Position numbers and translations under genes: made by a program. The notes under the pieces were generated by a model that had not been told where the DNA came from, did not search any database, and saw only the letters and a program-made list of their open reading frames with translations. From NCBI RefSeq assembly GCF_024259515.1, contig NZ_JANBWE010000001.1, positions 310,001-374,000 on the forward strand: a DNA stretch of 64,000 nt, given 5' to 3'. Positions 54,190 through 63,721 of the stretch are shown piece by piece (position 1 is the stretch's first letter; each line of letters starts with the position of its first letter). The stretch is from Salirhabdus salicampi. Lineage in GTDB: Bacteria; Bacillota; Bacilli; Bacillales; Alkalibacillaceae.

Positions 54190-54590
54190 AGGGATTCTCC
54201 TTTCCGATCTTCTGGAGTATTCATCATATGGTTAGCAGTCATTGTTAACCGTTCAATCATGGCATTGCGATAGGGCTCTTGAATATCTGTTTCATCTATT
54301 GCCTCTATCATACAATGCAACCAAGCATCACGTCGGGTAGGAGTAATCTCAAAGGGTAAATGCCGTGCCCGTAACATCGGGTGTCCATGTTCCTGAATAT
54401 ATAAAGGAGGACCACCGAAAAATTGACTTAAAAATTGAGTTTGTTTGCGGGCGGTTTCTGTTAAATCTTCTGGGAAAATCGGGGCTAAATCAGGATGTTG
54501 AGCGACCCTTACATAAAATGCTTCGACAAGTTTTTTAATGGTTTCCAAGCCACCAATTCCATCATAAATCGTATCACTCATATCATTCAT
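54186..54590 (-). CDS. yjbI: Truncated haemoglobin, group II (YjbI)
   Basis: 134 residues. Proximal haem histidine H77 in MLRARHLPFEI, Y26 at B10 (EAFYVRV), W90 at G8 (RRDAW) and FGGPPLYIQEHGHP, all marks of trHbO proteins. It binds oxygen and may protect thiols or aid redox work by SpxH, with which it is translationally coupled. ATG at 54590; another at 54581 is possible. Confidence 0.93.
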   Translation of the reverse strand: MNDMSDTIYDGIGGLETIKKLVEAFYVRVAQHPDLAPIFPEDLTETARKQTQFLSQFFGGPPLYIQEHGHPMLRARHLPFEITPTRRDAWLHCMIEAIDETDIQEPYRNAMIERLTMTANHMMNTPEDRKGESL

Positions 54591-54661
54591 ACAATACTCT
54601 ACCCTTCTTTTTTAATTTCTTTTATTTTAGCAACGCCTGTATTTATCGGCAAATGTTCTGT

Positions 54662-55234
54662 TTAGTCTACTGTATGAAAAAAACGTTCAATTTTATTTGG
54701 AGTCTTCCTTTCCGGTATATGCACTTCGTTAAGTAGTCGTTGAAAGATACGTTTGCCTTCTTGATAACTGTTAGCCTCTACCTCTAATTCATAGTCCACA
54801 TTTCCATTGTAACGACTAATATCGAAAACGACGGTACAATTGTTCCAATTCTTTTCAATTCGTTCAGTCTCTAACTGACCTCTATATTTCAATTTATGAA
54901 TGGGAATTTGAAGTTGCTTTAATTTTTCCTCAATTGGATGTGGAAGTTGTATGTTCCCCTTCTTCCAATTGAATAATTCCTCCTTCGTCAGTTGGGCATG
55001 TGTTTCTAATAACCCTTTGGCGTGTGGTTGTTTTAGCGTACATGTATATGTCCCTAGCTTCTCCCGGATACGAAGTGCGCTACCCGCTTGCTTTAAATCG
55101 AACTCATCGGTTTCAAAATAGTAATTCATTTGTTTTTTTCCACTTTCACCTGACATATTAAGGTGTTTCAACAGTATTTCATATTCCGTTTTTGTTAATA
55201 AGTTTTTAAATTCTATTTCTATTTCTTCTTCCAT
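54662..55234 (-). CDS. yjbK: CYTH domain protein YjbK
   Basis: 190 residues from ATG 55234 (aaaaaggggg upstream). The CYTH signature ExExK is at the start (EIEIEFK, residues 4-9); YYFETDEFDLKQAGSALRIRE, TCTLKQP and ELEVEANSY follow, all on the eight-strand tunnel. Such tunnels hydrolyse or bind triphosphates and polyphosphate. Located beside the alarmone synthetase, as in B. subtilis yjbK/yjbM (divergent here). Confidence 0.92.
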   Translation of the reverse strand: MEEEIEIEFKNLLTKTEYEILLKHLNMSGESGKKQMNYYFETDEFDLKQAGSALRIREKLGTYTCTLKQPHAKGLLETHAQLTKEELFNWKKGNIQLPHPIEEKLKQLQIPIHKLKYRGQLETERIEKNWNNCTVVFDISRYNGNVDYELEVEANSYQEGKRIFQRLLNEVHIPERKTPNKIERFFHTVD

Positions 55235-55390
55235 GGTGTTGCCCCCTTTTTGGAACACTTATCCCTTATTATGTACAGTCTTATAGTTGAATGCAAAGGT
55301 TAGCCCTTACCAATATTTATGGTACAATAAGTTAGTGAACCCTAGACGTACCATATGTGAAACGGAATGAAAGAATAGGTGGGATTGCAT

Positions 55391-56011
55391 TTGAATTGGG
55401 AGATATTATTGGCACCATATAGACAAGCCGTCAACGAATTAAAAGTAAAACTTAAAGGAATGAGATCACAGTTTGAGCATGAATCCCAACACTCACCCAT
55501 TGAATTTGTAACAGGTCGGGTTAAACCAATCAGGAGTATTATGGAAAAGGCGAACCGAAAAAATATTCCCTCTAATCAAATTGAAAATGAAATTCAAGAT
55601 ATTGCAGGGTTAAGGGTTGTGTGTCAATTTGTTGGTGATATATACTCAGTTGTAGATATGTTGAAACATCGTAATGATTTTAACATTATAGAAGAAAAGG
55701 ATTATATAACACGTAAAAAGGAAAGTGGATATCGTTCATACCACGTGATTATTGAATATCCCGTTGAAACGATACACGGAGAAAAGAAGCTGACAGCTGA
55801 AATACAAATTAGGACATTGGCGATGAATTTTTGGGCCACAAATGAACATTCCCTCAACTATAAATATTCTGGCCAAATTCCGCGAAATATTGAAAGTAGG
55901 TTACGCAGAGCAGCTGAAGCGGCGTTTCAGCTTGATGAGGAAATGTCCAAAATTCGTAGTGAGATACAAGAAGCGCAACGAATCTTTAAAAAGAAACAGG
56001 ATACAAATTAG
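55391..56011 (+). CDS. Small alarmone synthetase (YjbM/RelQ)
   Basis: Makes (p)ppGpp from GTP or GDP and ATP; no hydrolase domain. 206 residues from the TTG at 55391 (aggtgg nine bases upstream, and [13 protein letters not shown] is the family start; a GTG at 55379 is inside the site). Synthetase motifs: [26 protein letters not shown] with D70, KESGYRSYH, and [13 protein letters not shown] with E137. One position, [11 protein letters not shown], has Asn where B. subtilis has Ile. It leads the nadK-rluD-like operon. Confidence 0.94.
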   Translation: MNWEILLAPYRQAVNELKVKLKGMRSQFEHESQHSPIEFVTGRVKPIRSIMEKANRKNIPSNQIENEIQDIAGLRVVCQFVGDIYSVVDMLKHRNDFNIIEEKDYITRKKESGYRSYHVIIEYPVETIHGEKKLTAEIQIRTLAMNFWATNEHSLNYKYSGQIPRNIESRLRRAAEAAFQLDEEMSKIRSEIQEAQRIFKKKQDTN

Positions 56012-56049
56012 CAATTGGATTGATTTTCGCAAAAGAGGGGAAGGGTAAG

Positions 56050-56859
56050 ATGAGGTTCGCAATTTTATCTAAAGGTGATATTACTTCTAATGACATTCGT
56101 ACGAAGATGAAAAACTATTTATGTGAGTTTGATTTGGAATATGATGAAATTGAACCAGATCTTGTTATATCTGTAGGGGGGGATGGTACGTTATTACATG
56201 CGTTCCATTCTTATGTTCATAGATTAAACAAGACAGCTTTCATAGGTGTTCATACTGGGCATCTAGGATTTTATGCCGATTGGATGCCAAAGGAATTGGA
56301 AAAACTGATTATCGAGATTGCGAAGACGCCGTTTCAAGTTGTTGAGTATCCACTTCTTGAGATTGTCATCCAACCGAAAAACGGTGGAGAAGAAGAGCGA
56401 CATATTGCGTTAAATGAAACCTCAGTCAAAACACCAGAGGGATCAGTCGTATTAGATTTAGAAATTAAAGGAGAGCATTTTGAAACGTTCCGTGGAGATG
56501 GATTATGTATCTCTACTCCATCTGGCAGTACGGCATATAACAAAGCGTTAGGTGGGGCAATTATTCACCCGTCCTTAGAATCAATCCAAATTACAGAAAT
56601 GGCATCCATCAATAATCGGGTGTTTCGTACAGTGGGATCCCCACTCATATTACCGAAGCATCATACTTGTGTATTGAAGCCGTTGAATGATCGTAGTTTT
56701 TTTATTACTGTGGACCATTTTACGAAAACATATAAAGATGTAAAAACCATACAATGTCGTGTTGCACGTGAAAAAGTTAGGTTTGCTCGTTTTCGACCGT
56801 TTCCATTTTGGAAAAGAGTCCATGAGTCCTTTATCGCAGGTGAACAACGTGAGAGATAG
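56050..56859 (+). CDS. nadK: NAD kinase
   Basis: Phosphorylates NAD to NADP. 269 residues from ATG 56050 (gggaaggg upstream), the Bacillus norm. GGDGT at 43-47 (D45 catalytic), [31 protein letters not shown], and [17 protein letters not shown]. It lies between the alarmone synthetase and the pseudouridine synthase genes, like ppnKA in B. subtilis. Confidence 0.95.
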   Translation: MRFAILSKGDITSNDIRTKMKNYLCEFDLEYDEIEPDLVISVGGDGTLLHAFHSYVHRLNKTAFIGVHTGHLGFYADWMPKELEKLIIEIAKTPFQVVEYPLLEIVIQPKNGGEEERHIALNETSVKTPEGSVVLDLEIKGEHFETFRGDGLCISTPSGSTAYNKALGGAIIHPSLESIQITEMASINNRVFRTVGSPLILPKHHTCVLKPLNDRSFFITVDHFTKTYKDVKTIQCRVAREKVRFARFRPFPFWKRVHESFIAGEQRER

Positions 56860-56870
56860 AAGGTGCCATT

Positions 56871-57743
56871 ATGAAATGGAGTATTAAAAAGGAACAACAC
56901 GGAATGCTCGTACGGGATTATTTAATGTCCGTACGAGCATTTTCACGTCGAATATTAAAAGCAGTGAAAGAAGAGGGACGAATCCTACGGAATGGGCAAG
57001 ATGTAACCGTCCGTGAAACAGTCAATCAAGGGGATATCATAGAAGTAATATTTCCGGAGGAGAAAAAGGGAAGAAATCTTGAGCCAATTCCTGTCCCACT
57101 TAATATTGTATACGAAGATGATGACATTATTGTTATGAACAAGGAGGCAGGTATACCTGTAATTCCATCGAACCATTACAGAGGTGCTACCATTGCCAAT
57201 GGGTTAATTCATCACTACGAAAAGTTAGGATTATCATATACTGTTCATATCGTCACTAGGCTTGATAAAAATACTTCTGGCCTAATGTTAATTGCAAAGC
57301 ATCGTGTAAGTCATGCCATCCTAGCAGAATCCCAAAAAAAGTGCCAAGTAAAACGTACCTATATGGCATTTGTTTCCGGACATTTGTTACAGAAGCAGGG
57401 AACTATTCATCTCCCTATCGGTCGTAAACCTACATCTATTATCGAACGAGAAGTTCGTCAAGATGGACAAGAAGCGACTACGCATTATGAACTTGTAAAG
57501 GAGGAACGTACTTTTTCGATATTAAAAGTTCAATTAGAAACAGGGCGAACGCACCAGATTCGAATCCACTTTGCACATATTGGTCATCCTTTGTTAGGAG
57601 ACGATTTATATGGTGGATCAGTAGAATTAATCGGAAGGCAAGCACTTCATTGTCACGAGTTAACGTTTCCCCACCCTTTTACAGGAGAAAATCTACGTTT
57701 TACCGTCGATTATGCCGAAGATATGGAGCGTTTACTCATATAA
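56871..57743 (+). CDS. RluD family pseudouridine synthase
   Basis: 290 residues. An S4-like N-terminal part (MLVRDYLMSVRAFSRRILKAVKEEGRILRNG) followed by the catalytic domain with HIVTRLDKNTSGL (catalytic D132), KRTYMAFVSGHL and GRTHQIRIHFAHIGHPLLGDDLYGG. Target probably 23S rRNA uridines, but the exact sites are unknown. Corresponds to yjbO. ATG follows aaggtg; 11 bases after nadK. Confidence 0.93.
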   Translation: MKWSIKKEQHGMLVRDYLMSVRAFSRRILKAVKEEGRILRNGQDVTVRETVNQGDIIEVIFPEEKKGRNLEPIPVPLNIVYEDDDIIVMNKEAGIPVIPSNHYRGATIANGLIHHYEKLGLSYTVHIVTRLDKNTSGLMLIAKHRVSHAILAESQKKCQVKRTYMAFVSGHLLQKQGTIHLPIGRKPTSIIEREVRQDGQEATTHYELVKEERTFSILKVQLETGRTHQIRIHFAHIGHPLLGDDLYGGSVELIGRQALHCHELTFPHPFTGENLRFTVDYAEDMERLLI

Positions 57744-57759
57744 CACGTTAGAGGGATGG

Positions 57760-58842
57760 TCACCGGATGACACCTGATTCGGTTATGTTTACTTCTGGTT
57801 TTACTTCAATTTCTAAAGAAGGATATATGTCGTCCCACTTCTTTTCATCCCAGTTTCGGTCTTTGCTTCTTACATAAGCGGAAATTTCTAACGGGTCTAT
57901 ACCGTGTTCTTGGAACCTTTTAATTAGCTCTTCGCCGTCACTTTTAATTTTTTTCGTAATTTTCTTCTCCAGTCTTTTCAGTACTTTATTTGTTACTTCT
58001 TGTTGCTTGTACTCCTCAATAGATGCTTCCACTTTTACATGTAGCGTGACTTTAGGTTGTTCCTTCATTTCCACTTTTATTTTTCGCTTAGTACGTGTTC
58101 GTAATGACGATTCATCCTCACCATCATTTTCCTCATCTTTGAAAATGAAAGGTCCTTTGCCGCTACGAGTTGCGAGCATTTTAAATAACATCGTTTGTTC
58201 CGTGTCAATCTTATCAACATATTTATCTTCATCAAATAATCCAACCCCGTTAACGACAATACGGTCCTTTTGAGCCTTCAAAATCGGCAGATAGGGATCA
58301 ACTCCTTTTTCGTAATAGCTATATACAAACTCTTTCAAATTCATGTCAGGTAATATACCACTTTCCATATTTTGACGAATTAAGTCAGATAAGTAAATGC
58401 CTGTTCCTTTGTAGCTATATTGTTTTTTTAACGCGTCAGCTGTAGAACCTTCGAATACAGCGATATTTAAGTTGGAACCTATAGTTGGATCACGTTGCAA
58501 ACTGTCAATGAGTTTGATAACACCTTCTTTCGCTGTCTCTTCATTTAATAATAAAACTTCTAACTTACCTGCAACTAACGTTTCTGAAGATTGTTCATTT
58601 AACTTCTTTACCACCTCATGTGCCATAGATCCTTCATCTGAATATTGAAATTCGGTAATTTGTTGATCTTGTCCATATTGAGGGACATATGCAGTTCCTA
58701 AGAGTCGGTCTTTTTCAATTAAATCGTAGCCAAGCACAGTGATTAAATGAATTTCGTCAACGATATATGTCTCTATATTATTACTAGAAAAAATGGCAAG
58801 GAAAAAAGCAATATAAAAAAATACTACTCTAACTTTTTTCAT
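57760..58842 (-). CDS. Ger(x)C family spore germination protein (GerAC-like)
   Basis: 360 residues, third gene of a germinant receptor operon. The GerAC domain is clear: IHLITVLGYDLIEKDRL, LVAGKLEVLLLNEETAKEG, LIDSLQRDPTIGSNLNIAV, KTGIYLSDLI-like and the C-terminal ITKKIKSDGEELIKRFQEHGIDPLEI. Unusually, the N-terminal hydrophobic segment (VFFYIAFFLAIFSSNNIETYIVDE) contains no cysteine, so there is no lipobox. ATG follows AAAGGTG inside the end of the B gene (14-base overlap). It should be mother-/forespore-expressed via sigma-G, but no promoter was resolved. Confidence 0.88.
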   Translation of the reverse strand: MKKVRVVFFYIAFFLAIFSSNNIETYIVDEIHLITVLGYDLIEKDRLLGTAYVPQYGQDQQITEFQYSDEGSMAHEVVKKLNEQSSETLVAGKLEVLLLNEETAKEGVIKLIDSLQRDPTIGSNLNIAVFEGSTADALKKQYSYKGTGIYLSDLIRQNMESGILPDMNLKEFVYSYYEKGVDPYLPILKAQKDRIVVNGVGLFDEDKYVDKIDTEQTMLFKMLATRSGKGPFIFKDEENDGEDESSLRTRTKRKIKVEMKEQPKVTLHVKVEASIEEYKQQEVTNKVLKRLEKKITKKIKSDGEELIKRFQEHGIDPLEISAYVRSKDRNWDEKKWDDIYPSLEIEVKPEVNITESGVIR

Positions 58843-59929
58843 GACGTGGATTCACCTTTTTTCGTATTAAATAGAAGAAACAAAGGATTGGAATGTAACC
58901 GTACATTAATATGAGACCGGTGTTTGATATGAACGTGCTAAACTTATCAATCATTGTACGATCTTTTAAATATAAACAGATCATAAACGAAATAATGGCG
59001 AGCAGATAAATGTTATGTTTCTGTTTGTAATTTGCCATTCGCTTCAATCCGCGACTAGCTGCCCACATCGTTAAGCACATATTTGGTAAAGAGACAACGA
59101 ACCAAGAAACAATCCCAATATATTCAAACCGTTCTACAAAGGGGAGTTCTACAATTTTCCACATCCCGAGTGTTGGCCAAATTACATCTTTTAAGTAATC
59201 TAAACTGTAGTATGACAAAGTAATCATTAAGTTAAGCAAGTATATAAATGTCGTATGGATTAAACCTAGGTGTGCCCACTTCTGTGATGTCTCCGGTTTT
59301 TGAATAAAAGGATAGAAAAGTAGTAGGGTGCCGAAGCCTAAATAACTTAAAATCGCCAACCTTGACGACATAAAAATATCCTTGATTGAATGGTCAAATA
59401 TAGGTAACAAGTTGTGAAAATGTGAAAACTCTAAAGGTGACAGCAACGTTAATATTAAATAATAAGGTATAACAAGGCCGAAAAAACATATTCCTGTTAC
59501 AGTACGGAAACCACCGGTAATTACGTAAAAAATAAGTGGGTAAATTACAAGTGCCAAAGACCAGGTATTGAGTTCTTCAAACATCCATACTTGAATAATT
59601 TCAATATACATTCGAACAATTGTCGTAGATAAGAGAAAAAAGTAAACGATGAGAATGGTATTAAATAAATTTCCGACCCACTTTCCAAATACTTTTTTAT
59701 GAATATCTATAACATCGCTTTTTTCCTTATTCAACATCCAATATATTAACCATAATATGAAATGGGTAGCTATCGCGGCAATTATCACAGACATCCAGGC
59801 ATCTTGTTCGGCTGGTTCTATAATCTGTGATTGAAAAGTTAATAAACCTATCCCGATTTGCACAGATGTAATAAGAAAAAATACGAGGTTGGGTGATACT
59901 TTAAACTGATCTTTAATAGGTTGTCCCAT
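58829..59929 (-). CDS. GerAB family germination permease
   Basis: 366 residues with about ten spans; an APC-superfamily-like membrane subunit of a germinant receptor. VSPNLVFFLITSVQIGIGLLTFQSQI opens the first spans, then GTLLLFYPFIQKPE and FERFEYIGIVSWFVVSLPNM. The ATG at 59929 (TTGAGG nine bases upstream) is preferred; a TTG at 59944 directly follows the A gene stop. The germinant cannot be deduced. Confidence 0.9.
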   Translation of the reverse strand: MGQPIKDQFKVSPNLVFFLITSVQIGIGLLTFQSQIIEPAEQDAWMSVIIAAIATHFILWLIYWMLNKEKSDVIDIHKKVFGKWVGNLFNTILIVYFFLLSTTIVRMYIEIIQVWMFEELNTWSLALVIYPLIFYVITGGFRTVTGICFFGLVIPYYLILTLLSPLEFSHFHNLLPIFDHSIKDIFMSSRLAILSYLGFGTLLLFYPFIQKPETSQKWAHLGLIHTTFIYLLNLMITLSYYSLDYLKDVIWPTLGMWKIVELPFVERFEYIGIVSWFVVSLPNMCLTMWAASRGLKRMANYKQKHNIYLLAIISFMICLYLKDRTMIDKFSTFISNTGLILMYGYIPILCFFYLIRKKVNPRHEKS

Positions 59930-59944
59930 CTTATAATCCCTCAA

Positions 59945-61435
59945 CTATTCATCAATGTCGTTCGTCTCGTTTACCTTTTTACGATTAAACCTTTGACGGT
60001 TTTGTGCTAGTACCCCTTTTGGTCGTTTCGATTGCATAGAAAACGGAAGTCGCACGAACGCATCTTTTAAATCTTTTGAGTTAAACGGAAACAAAGGTTG
60101 TAAAAAGGGTCTTCCTATAGAAGTTAGGCGCAAAAGGTGCGTTAATATGTAACTAAAGCATAACGCAATCCCTAACAATCCCCATATGTGAGCAAAGATG
60201 AGAAATGGGAAACGAATGATTCTAATTGTATTCCCCATGTTGTATACTGGGGTCGTAAAAGAGGCAAGTGCAGCTAAGGCTACAATAATTAACAATACAT
60301 TACTAGTTAAACCCGCCTCTACAGCTGCTGTACCAATAACGATACCACCAACGATACCAATCGTTTGACCGACTTTTGTCGGTAGCCTTGCTCCAGCTTC
60401 TCGTAACAGTTCAATCGTCATTTCTAAAAAGATGGCCTCTAAAATAGGCGGTAACGGTACTTGTGTTCTAGATGCAATTAACGGTCCTAATAAAGCTTTA
60501 GGTAACAATTCGTAATGATGTGTCAATACGGCTACATAAATAGGTGTAATTAAGATGGAAAAACTAACGGCAAACAGTCTAAGAACACGAAAGAAGGACG
60601 CAATTTGCCAATTTAAAAAGTAATCTTCAAACGCTGAAAAAAATTCTACTAATGTCGTAGGACAAATAAGAACATGTGGTGAACCGTCAACAATAATGGC
60701 TATTTTTCCTTCTGCTAATATAGAGGTAACACGATCGGGACGTTCAGTATTCAAAATTTGAGGAAAGGGTGAATTTTGGTTATCGGATATGATTTGTGAT
60801 ACAAACGAACTGTCAATAACTTGATCAATATCTATATCTTCAATTCTTTGAATGACGGTTTGGACATTCTCTTTATTCGCAATACCGTCTAAATATAATA
60901 CTGCAACTTTCGTTTTTGTTAAGCTTCCTACATTAATGGTTTCAACCTTAAGCTGTTCTGTTTTTAACCGTTTACGTACTAAGTGCAAATTCTTATCTAA
61001 TGTTTCAACAAATGATTCTTTAGGTCCAACAACTGAAAACTCAATTTCTGGTATTGAGACATCCCTTGATTGATTTAGAGGAATTGGGATAAGTAATATT
61101 TTTGCAGCATTTTTCTTAAGGTGTATGGAAATAAACCCTTTTAATAAATTTTCTTGGATTGTTTTCGGGTCACTCGTTATAATGCCTTGTTCAAATGGTA
61201 TCCCTTCTTTAATGTCCTCTAAAGATTTCATGTTAGCTTGTAAATTAGGTAATAAGTCCCGATGCAACACTTTCGTATCTATAATTGGTTTAAAGTATGA
61301 AAGTATAAAATGCTGTTTTACTTCTCTTTGAATAAAGTCGTTTGATGTAGATAATGATTGGAATAAATTAGAAACGTCATGTTTCGAAGAGCGTAGTTTC
61401 ATATCGCCACAACCTATAAGGGATATTTTTGACAT
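59945..61435 (-). CDS. GerA family germination protein (GerAA-like)
   Basis: 496 residues, first gene of the operon. A soluble N-terminal domain (about 1-275) is followed by four to six spans containing the family motif TQVPLPPILEAIFLEMTIELLREAGARLP and TIGIVGGIVIGTAAVEAGL. VTSILAEGKIAIIVDGSPHVLICP precedes the membrane part. It ends with basic residues (KRPKGVLAQNRQRFNRKK). The ATG at 61435 has no good ribosome binding site; ATG 61402 is an alternative. Confidence 0.91.
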   Translation of the reverse strand: MSKISLIGCGDMKLRSSKHDVSNLFQSLSTSNDFIQREVKQHFILSYFKPIIDTKVLHRDLLPNLQANMKSLEDIKEGIPFEQGIITSDPKTIQENLLKGFISIHLKKNAAKILLIPIPLNQSRDVSIPEIEFSVVGPKESFVETLDKNLHLVRKRLKTEQLKVETINVGSLTKTKVAVLYLDGIANKENVQTVIQRIEDIDIDQVIDSSFVSQIISDNQNSPFPQILNTERPDRVTSILAEGKIAIIVDGSPHVLICPTTLVEFFSAFEDYFLNWQIASFFRVLRLFAVSFSILITPIYVAVLTHHYELLPKALLGPLIASRTQVPLPPILEAIFLEMTIELLREAGARLPTKVGQTIGIVGGIVIGTAAVEAGLTSNVLLIIVALAALASFTTPVYNMGNTIRIIRFPFLIFAHIWGLLGIALCFSYILTHLLRLTSIGRPFLQPLFPFNSKDLKDAFVRLPFSMQSKRPKGVLAQNRQRFNRKKVNETNDIDE

Positions 61436-61495
61436 TGCTTTTCGTTATTTTGTCCTATCGACAAAGACCTATTCTTAATTAAAAAGGAGAATAGA

Positions 61496-61519
61496 AAAGA
61501 CCTTTCGGTGTTGAAAGGC
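61496..61519 (-). terminator. Terminator of prpE
   Basis: On the minus strand gcctttc aacacc gaaaggt followed by cttttct. It separates prpE from the ger operon. Confidence 0.65.
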
Positions 61520-61539
61520 CATAAAGAACAGGAGTAAAC

Positions 61540-62280
61540 TTAGTCAAACGTGCGAAACTTTTCTTCATTGAAGGGTTGTAATGAAGGAACGGAAACGAAT
61601 GTTTCTTCTGGTAAGCGAAAAGCTGTTAATAAGCCGCCAAACACACAACCTGTATCAATATTAACGGTTTTCCCAATGATGCGTGGTTTGGCAACTGGAG
61701 TGTGACCATATATAATCCAGCGCTTACCGGTATAATGTTTTGCCCAGTCACGCCGTTCAGGCATTCCTTTTTCATCTGTTTTTCCTGTTATATCCCCATA
61801 TAAAACAAATGTTTTCACCCGTTTTCCTGTTTTTCCGATCATCTCCTCTTTAATACCAGCGTGAGCTACAACAGCATTTGCTTTATCTAATATAAGATAT
61901 AAAGGAGCGTCTTCATAAAGCTCAATAAACTGTTGTTTTATCCCTTCCTGTTCTTGTTTCGAAATGGATTCAAGCTCCGCTACGGTCGTTTCAAGTCCGT
62001 GTTTAATTTGTACATTATTCCCTAAGAAGTAACGGTACAATTTATTACAATGATTTCCGGGAACATATCTGGCTTTATCTTGTTTTATCATATTATAAAC
62101 AAGTTTCACCACATTTAGGGATTGTGGTCCACGGTCTGTTAAATCTCCTACGAACACGGGTATTCTCCCCTCTGGATGGGCAAAGATACCTCTGTCATTC
62201 GCCTCGTATCCTAATTTTTTAAGAAGGGCTAGTAATTCCTCATAGCAACCGTGGATGTCTCCCAAAACATCTACTTTCAA
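61540..62280 (-). CDS. prpE: Bis(5'-nucleosyl)-tetraphosphatase PrpE
   Basis: Metallophosphoesterase that splits diadenosine tetraphosphate and related nucleotides. 246 residues from a TTG (AAGGAGTG upstream). Metal sites: GDIHGCYEE (D8, H10), [11 protein letters not shown] (D46, D49), VPGNHCNK (N76, H77) and VAHAG, YGHTPV. In B. subtilis prpE follows yjbO and is involved in germination control. Confidence 0.92.
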   Translation of the reverse strand: MKVDVLGDIHGCYEELLALLKKLGYEANDRGIFAHPEGRIPVFVGDLTDRGPQSLNVVKLVYNMIKQDKARYVPGNHCNKLYRYFLGNNVQIKHGLETTVAELESISKQEQEGIKQQFIELYEDAPLYLILDKANAVVAHAGIKEEMIGKTGKRVKTFVLYGDITGKTDEKGMPERRDWAKHYTGKRWIIYGHTPVAKPRIIGKTVNIDTGCVFGGLLTAFRLPEETFVSVPSLQPFNEEKFRTFD

Positions 62281-62340
62281 TCCAAAACACTCCTTATCCC
62301 CTTTAACAGTATTGATATTGTTATCTTCTCCAGCTCTCCT

Positions 62341-63519
62341 TTAATCAAACATAGATATGTGGGTTCTTAAACGTACGTTTAAGACAATTCCTACCCCAAC
62401 GAGGTAAGCTAGCAATGAGGTACCACCATAGCTTATAAACGGTAAAGGGAGACCGGTAATTGGTAATAGTTGCAAGGACATGCCGATATTTTGAATAATT
62501 TGATAAGTAAACATTCCAATAACACCTGTGCATAAGTAGCTGCCAAATGGATTTTTACATTCCAATGCTATATGAATCATTCGATAAATTAATAAAAAGA
62601 ATATTGTAATTAATAAACTGGCACCGACAAAACCAAACTGTTCTGCAATCGCAGAGAAAATCATATCAGTATGGCGTTCAGGTATATATACTTGTATATT
62701 CATGAATCCTTTTCCTACGAGCTGTCCTGAGCCAATCGATAACATTGCTTTTAATATTTGCATTCCTGCTGTATCTGAATGGCTTTCTGGTTCCATCCAA
62801 GCTTCAAAACGTTCGAAAACGTGATTGAAAATCGTTCCCCCAAGTTGGTTCTCGACAAAACTTGGGAAAAAAAAGTAAAGTGATATAAGGGAAGCAATAA
62901 TGATAATAAATACCGAAAAAATTGTAATGAGAATGCTCCATCGAATGCCGGACACGAGAATTAAAAACGCAGTAATTGCAGATAAAACTAAAGCTGTTCC
63001 TAAATCAGGTTGTATGGCAACAAGTAATATTGGTGGGAGTGCTATTAAAGAAATTTTAACAATTAACCAAATATCATCACGAAATAGTCGCTTTTTTCTT
63101 TTTTCATTATGAGCGGTAATGACATGACTGATTGTAATGATATAGAGAAGTTTCATAAATTCCCCTGGTTGAAAGGTTAAATTTAACCCTGGAATTGAAT
63201 ACCAACTCGTTGCGTTGTTTAATGTTAAAACAATAGGGGCTGGTAGGATGAACAATCCAGCTAATAATAGAATTCCGATACTGTATAATACCCAAGACAA
63301 CCTTCTTAAGTGTTCATAATCAACTAGCATAAATACAGCAATTACGGTAGCACCAACGACGTACCAAATCGATTGTCGAAGATAAAATTTCGTTCCAACA
63401 ATTGAAGGTGGTAGGAAAGGTTGAATCGTATAGAGGGTAAAACAGCTTATAATTCCAAGTATAATGACGATACATATTAAAAAGTAATCTACTTTCATAG
63501 GTTGTTTTTTATCTATCAT
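62341..63519 (-). CDS. FtsW/RodA/SpoVE family protein (RodA-like)
   Basis: 392 residues and about ten spans. SEDS glycosyltransferase marks: AIQPDLGTALVL, TFQPGEFMKLLYI, IPERHTDMIFSAIAEQFGFVGA (catalytic Asp region) and PITGLPLPFISYGGTSLLAYLVGVGIVLNV. The first spans and the long extracytoplasmic loop make it more like RodA or the spore-linked paralogues than FtsW. It polymerises peptidoglycan strands with a class B PBP. ATG follows ggaaaggg. Confidence 0.9.
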   Translation of the reverse strand: MIDKKQPMKVDYFLICIVIILGIISCFTLYTIQPFLPPSIVGTKFYLRQSIWYVVGATVIAVFMLVDYEHLRRLSWVLYSIGILLLAGLFILPAPIVLTLNNATSWYSIPGLNLTFQPGEFMKLLYIITISHVITAHNEKRKKRLFRDDIWLIVKISLIALPPILLVAIQPDLGTALVLSAITAFLILVSGIRWSILITIFSVFIIIIASLISLYFFFPSFVENQLGGTIFNHVFERFEAWMEPESHSDTAGMQILKAMLSIGSGQLVGKGFMNIQVYIPERHTDMIFSAIAEQFGFVGASLLITIFFLLIYRMIHIALECKNPFGSYLCTGVIGMFTYQIIQNIGMSLQLLPITGLPLPFISYGGTSLLAYLVGVGIVLNVRLRTHISMFD

Positions 63520-63646
63520 CCAAAATTTCCCTTTCCGATGAATCAGGATTTGTATGAAACTCCCTAAATTTTTTGTTAACGATTTAGTATTGTTGTAAAT
63601 AAAGGAGTTTTCATCAACATAGCTAAATTGTTATAAGTTTTGTTCG

Positions 63647-63676
63647 TTGACAAAAGTCTATATAAGCCTTTAAGAT
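63647..63676 (+). promoter_or_regulatory. Promoter of mgtE
   Basis: TTGACA (63647-63652), 18 bases, TAAGAT (63671-63676), 45 bases before the start codon. No M-box (magnesium) riboswitch fits in the short leader. Confidence 0.6.
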
Positions 63677-63721
63677 AAAACGGTCTTTATCCATTTTAAC
63701 TGGGTGGGAGGAGGTATATTC

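Noticed and set aside
63520-63721. Possible M-box magnesium riboswitch before mgtE
   Set aside because: The leader between the predicted promoter and the start codon is only about 45 bases, too short, and the motif is absent.
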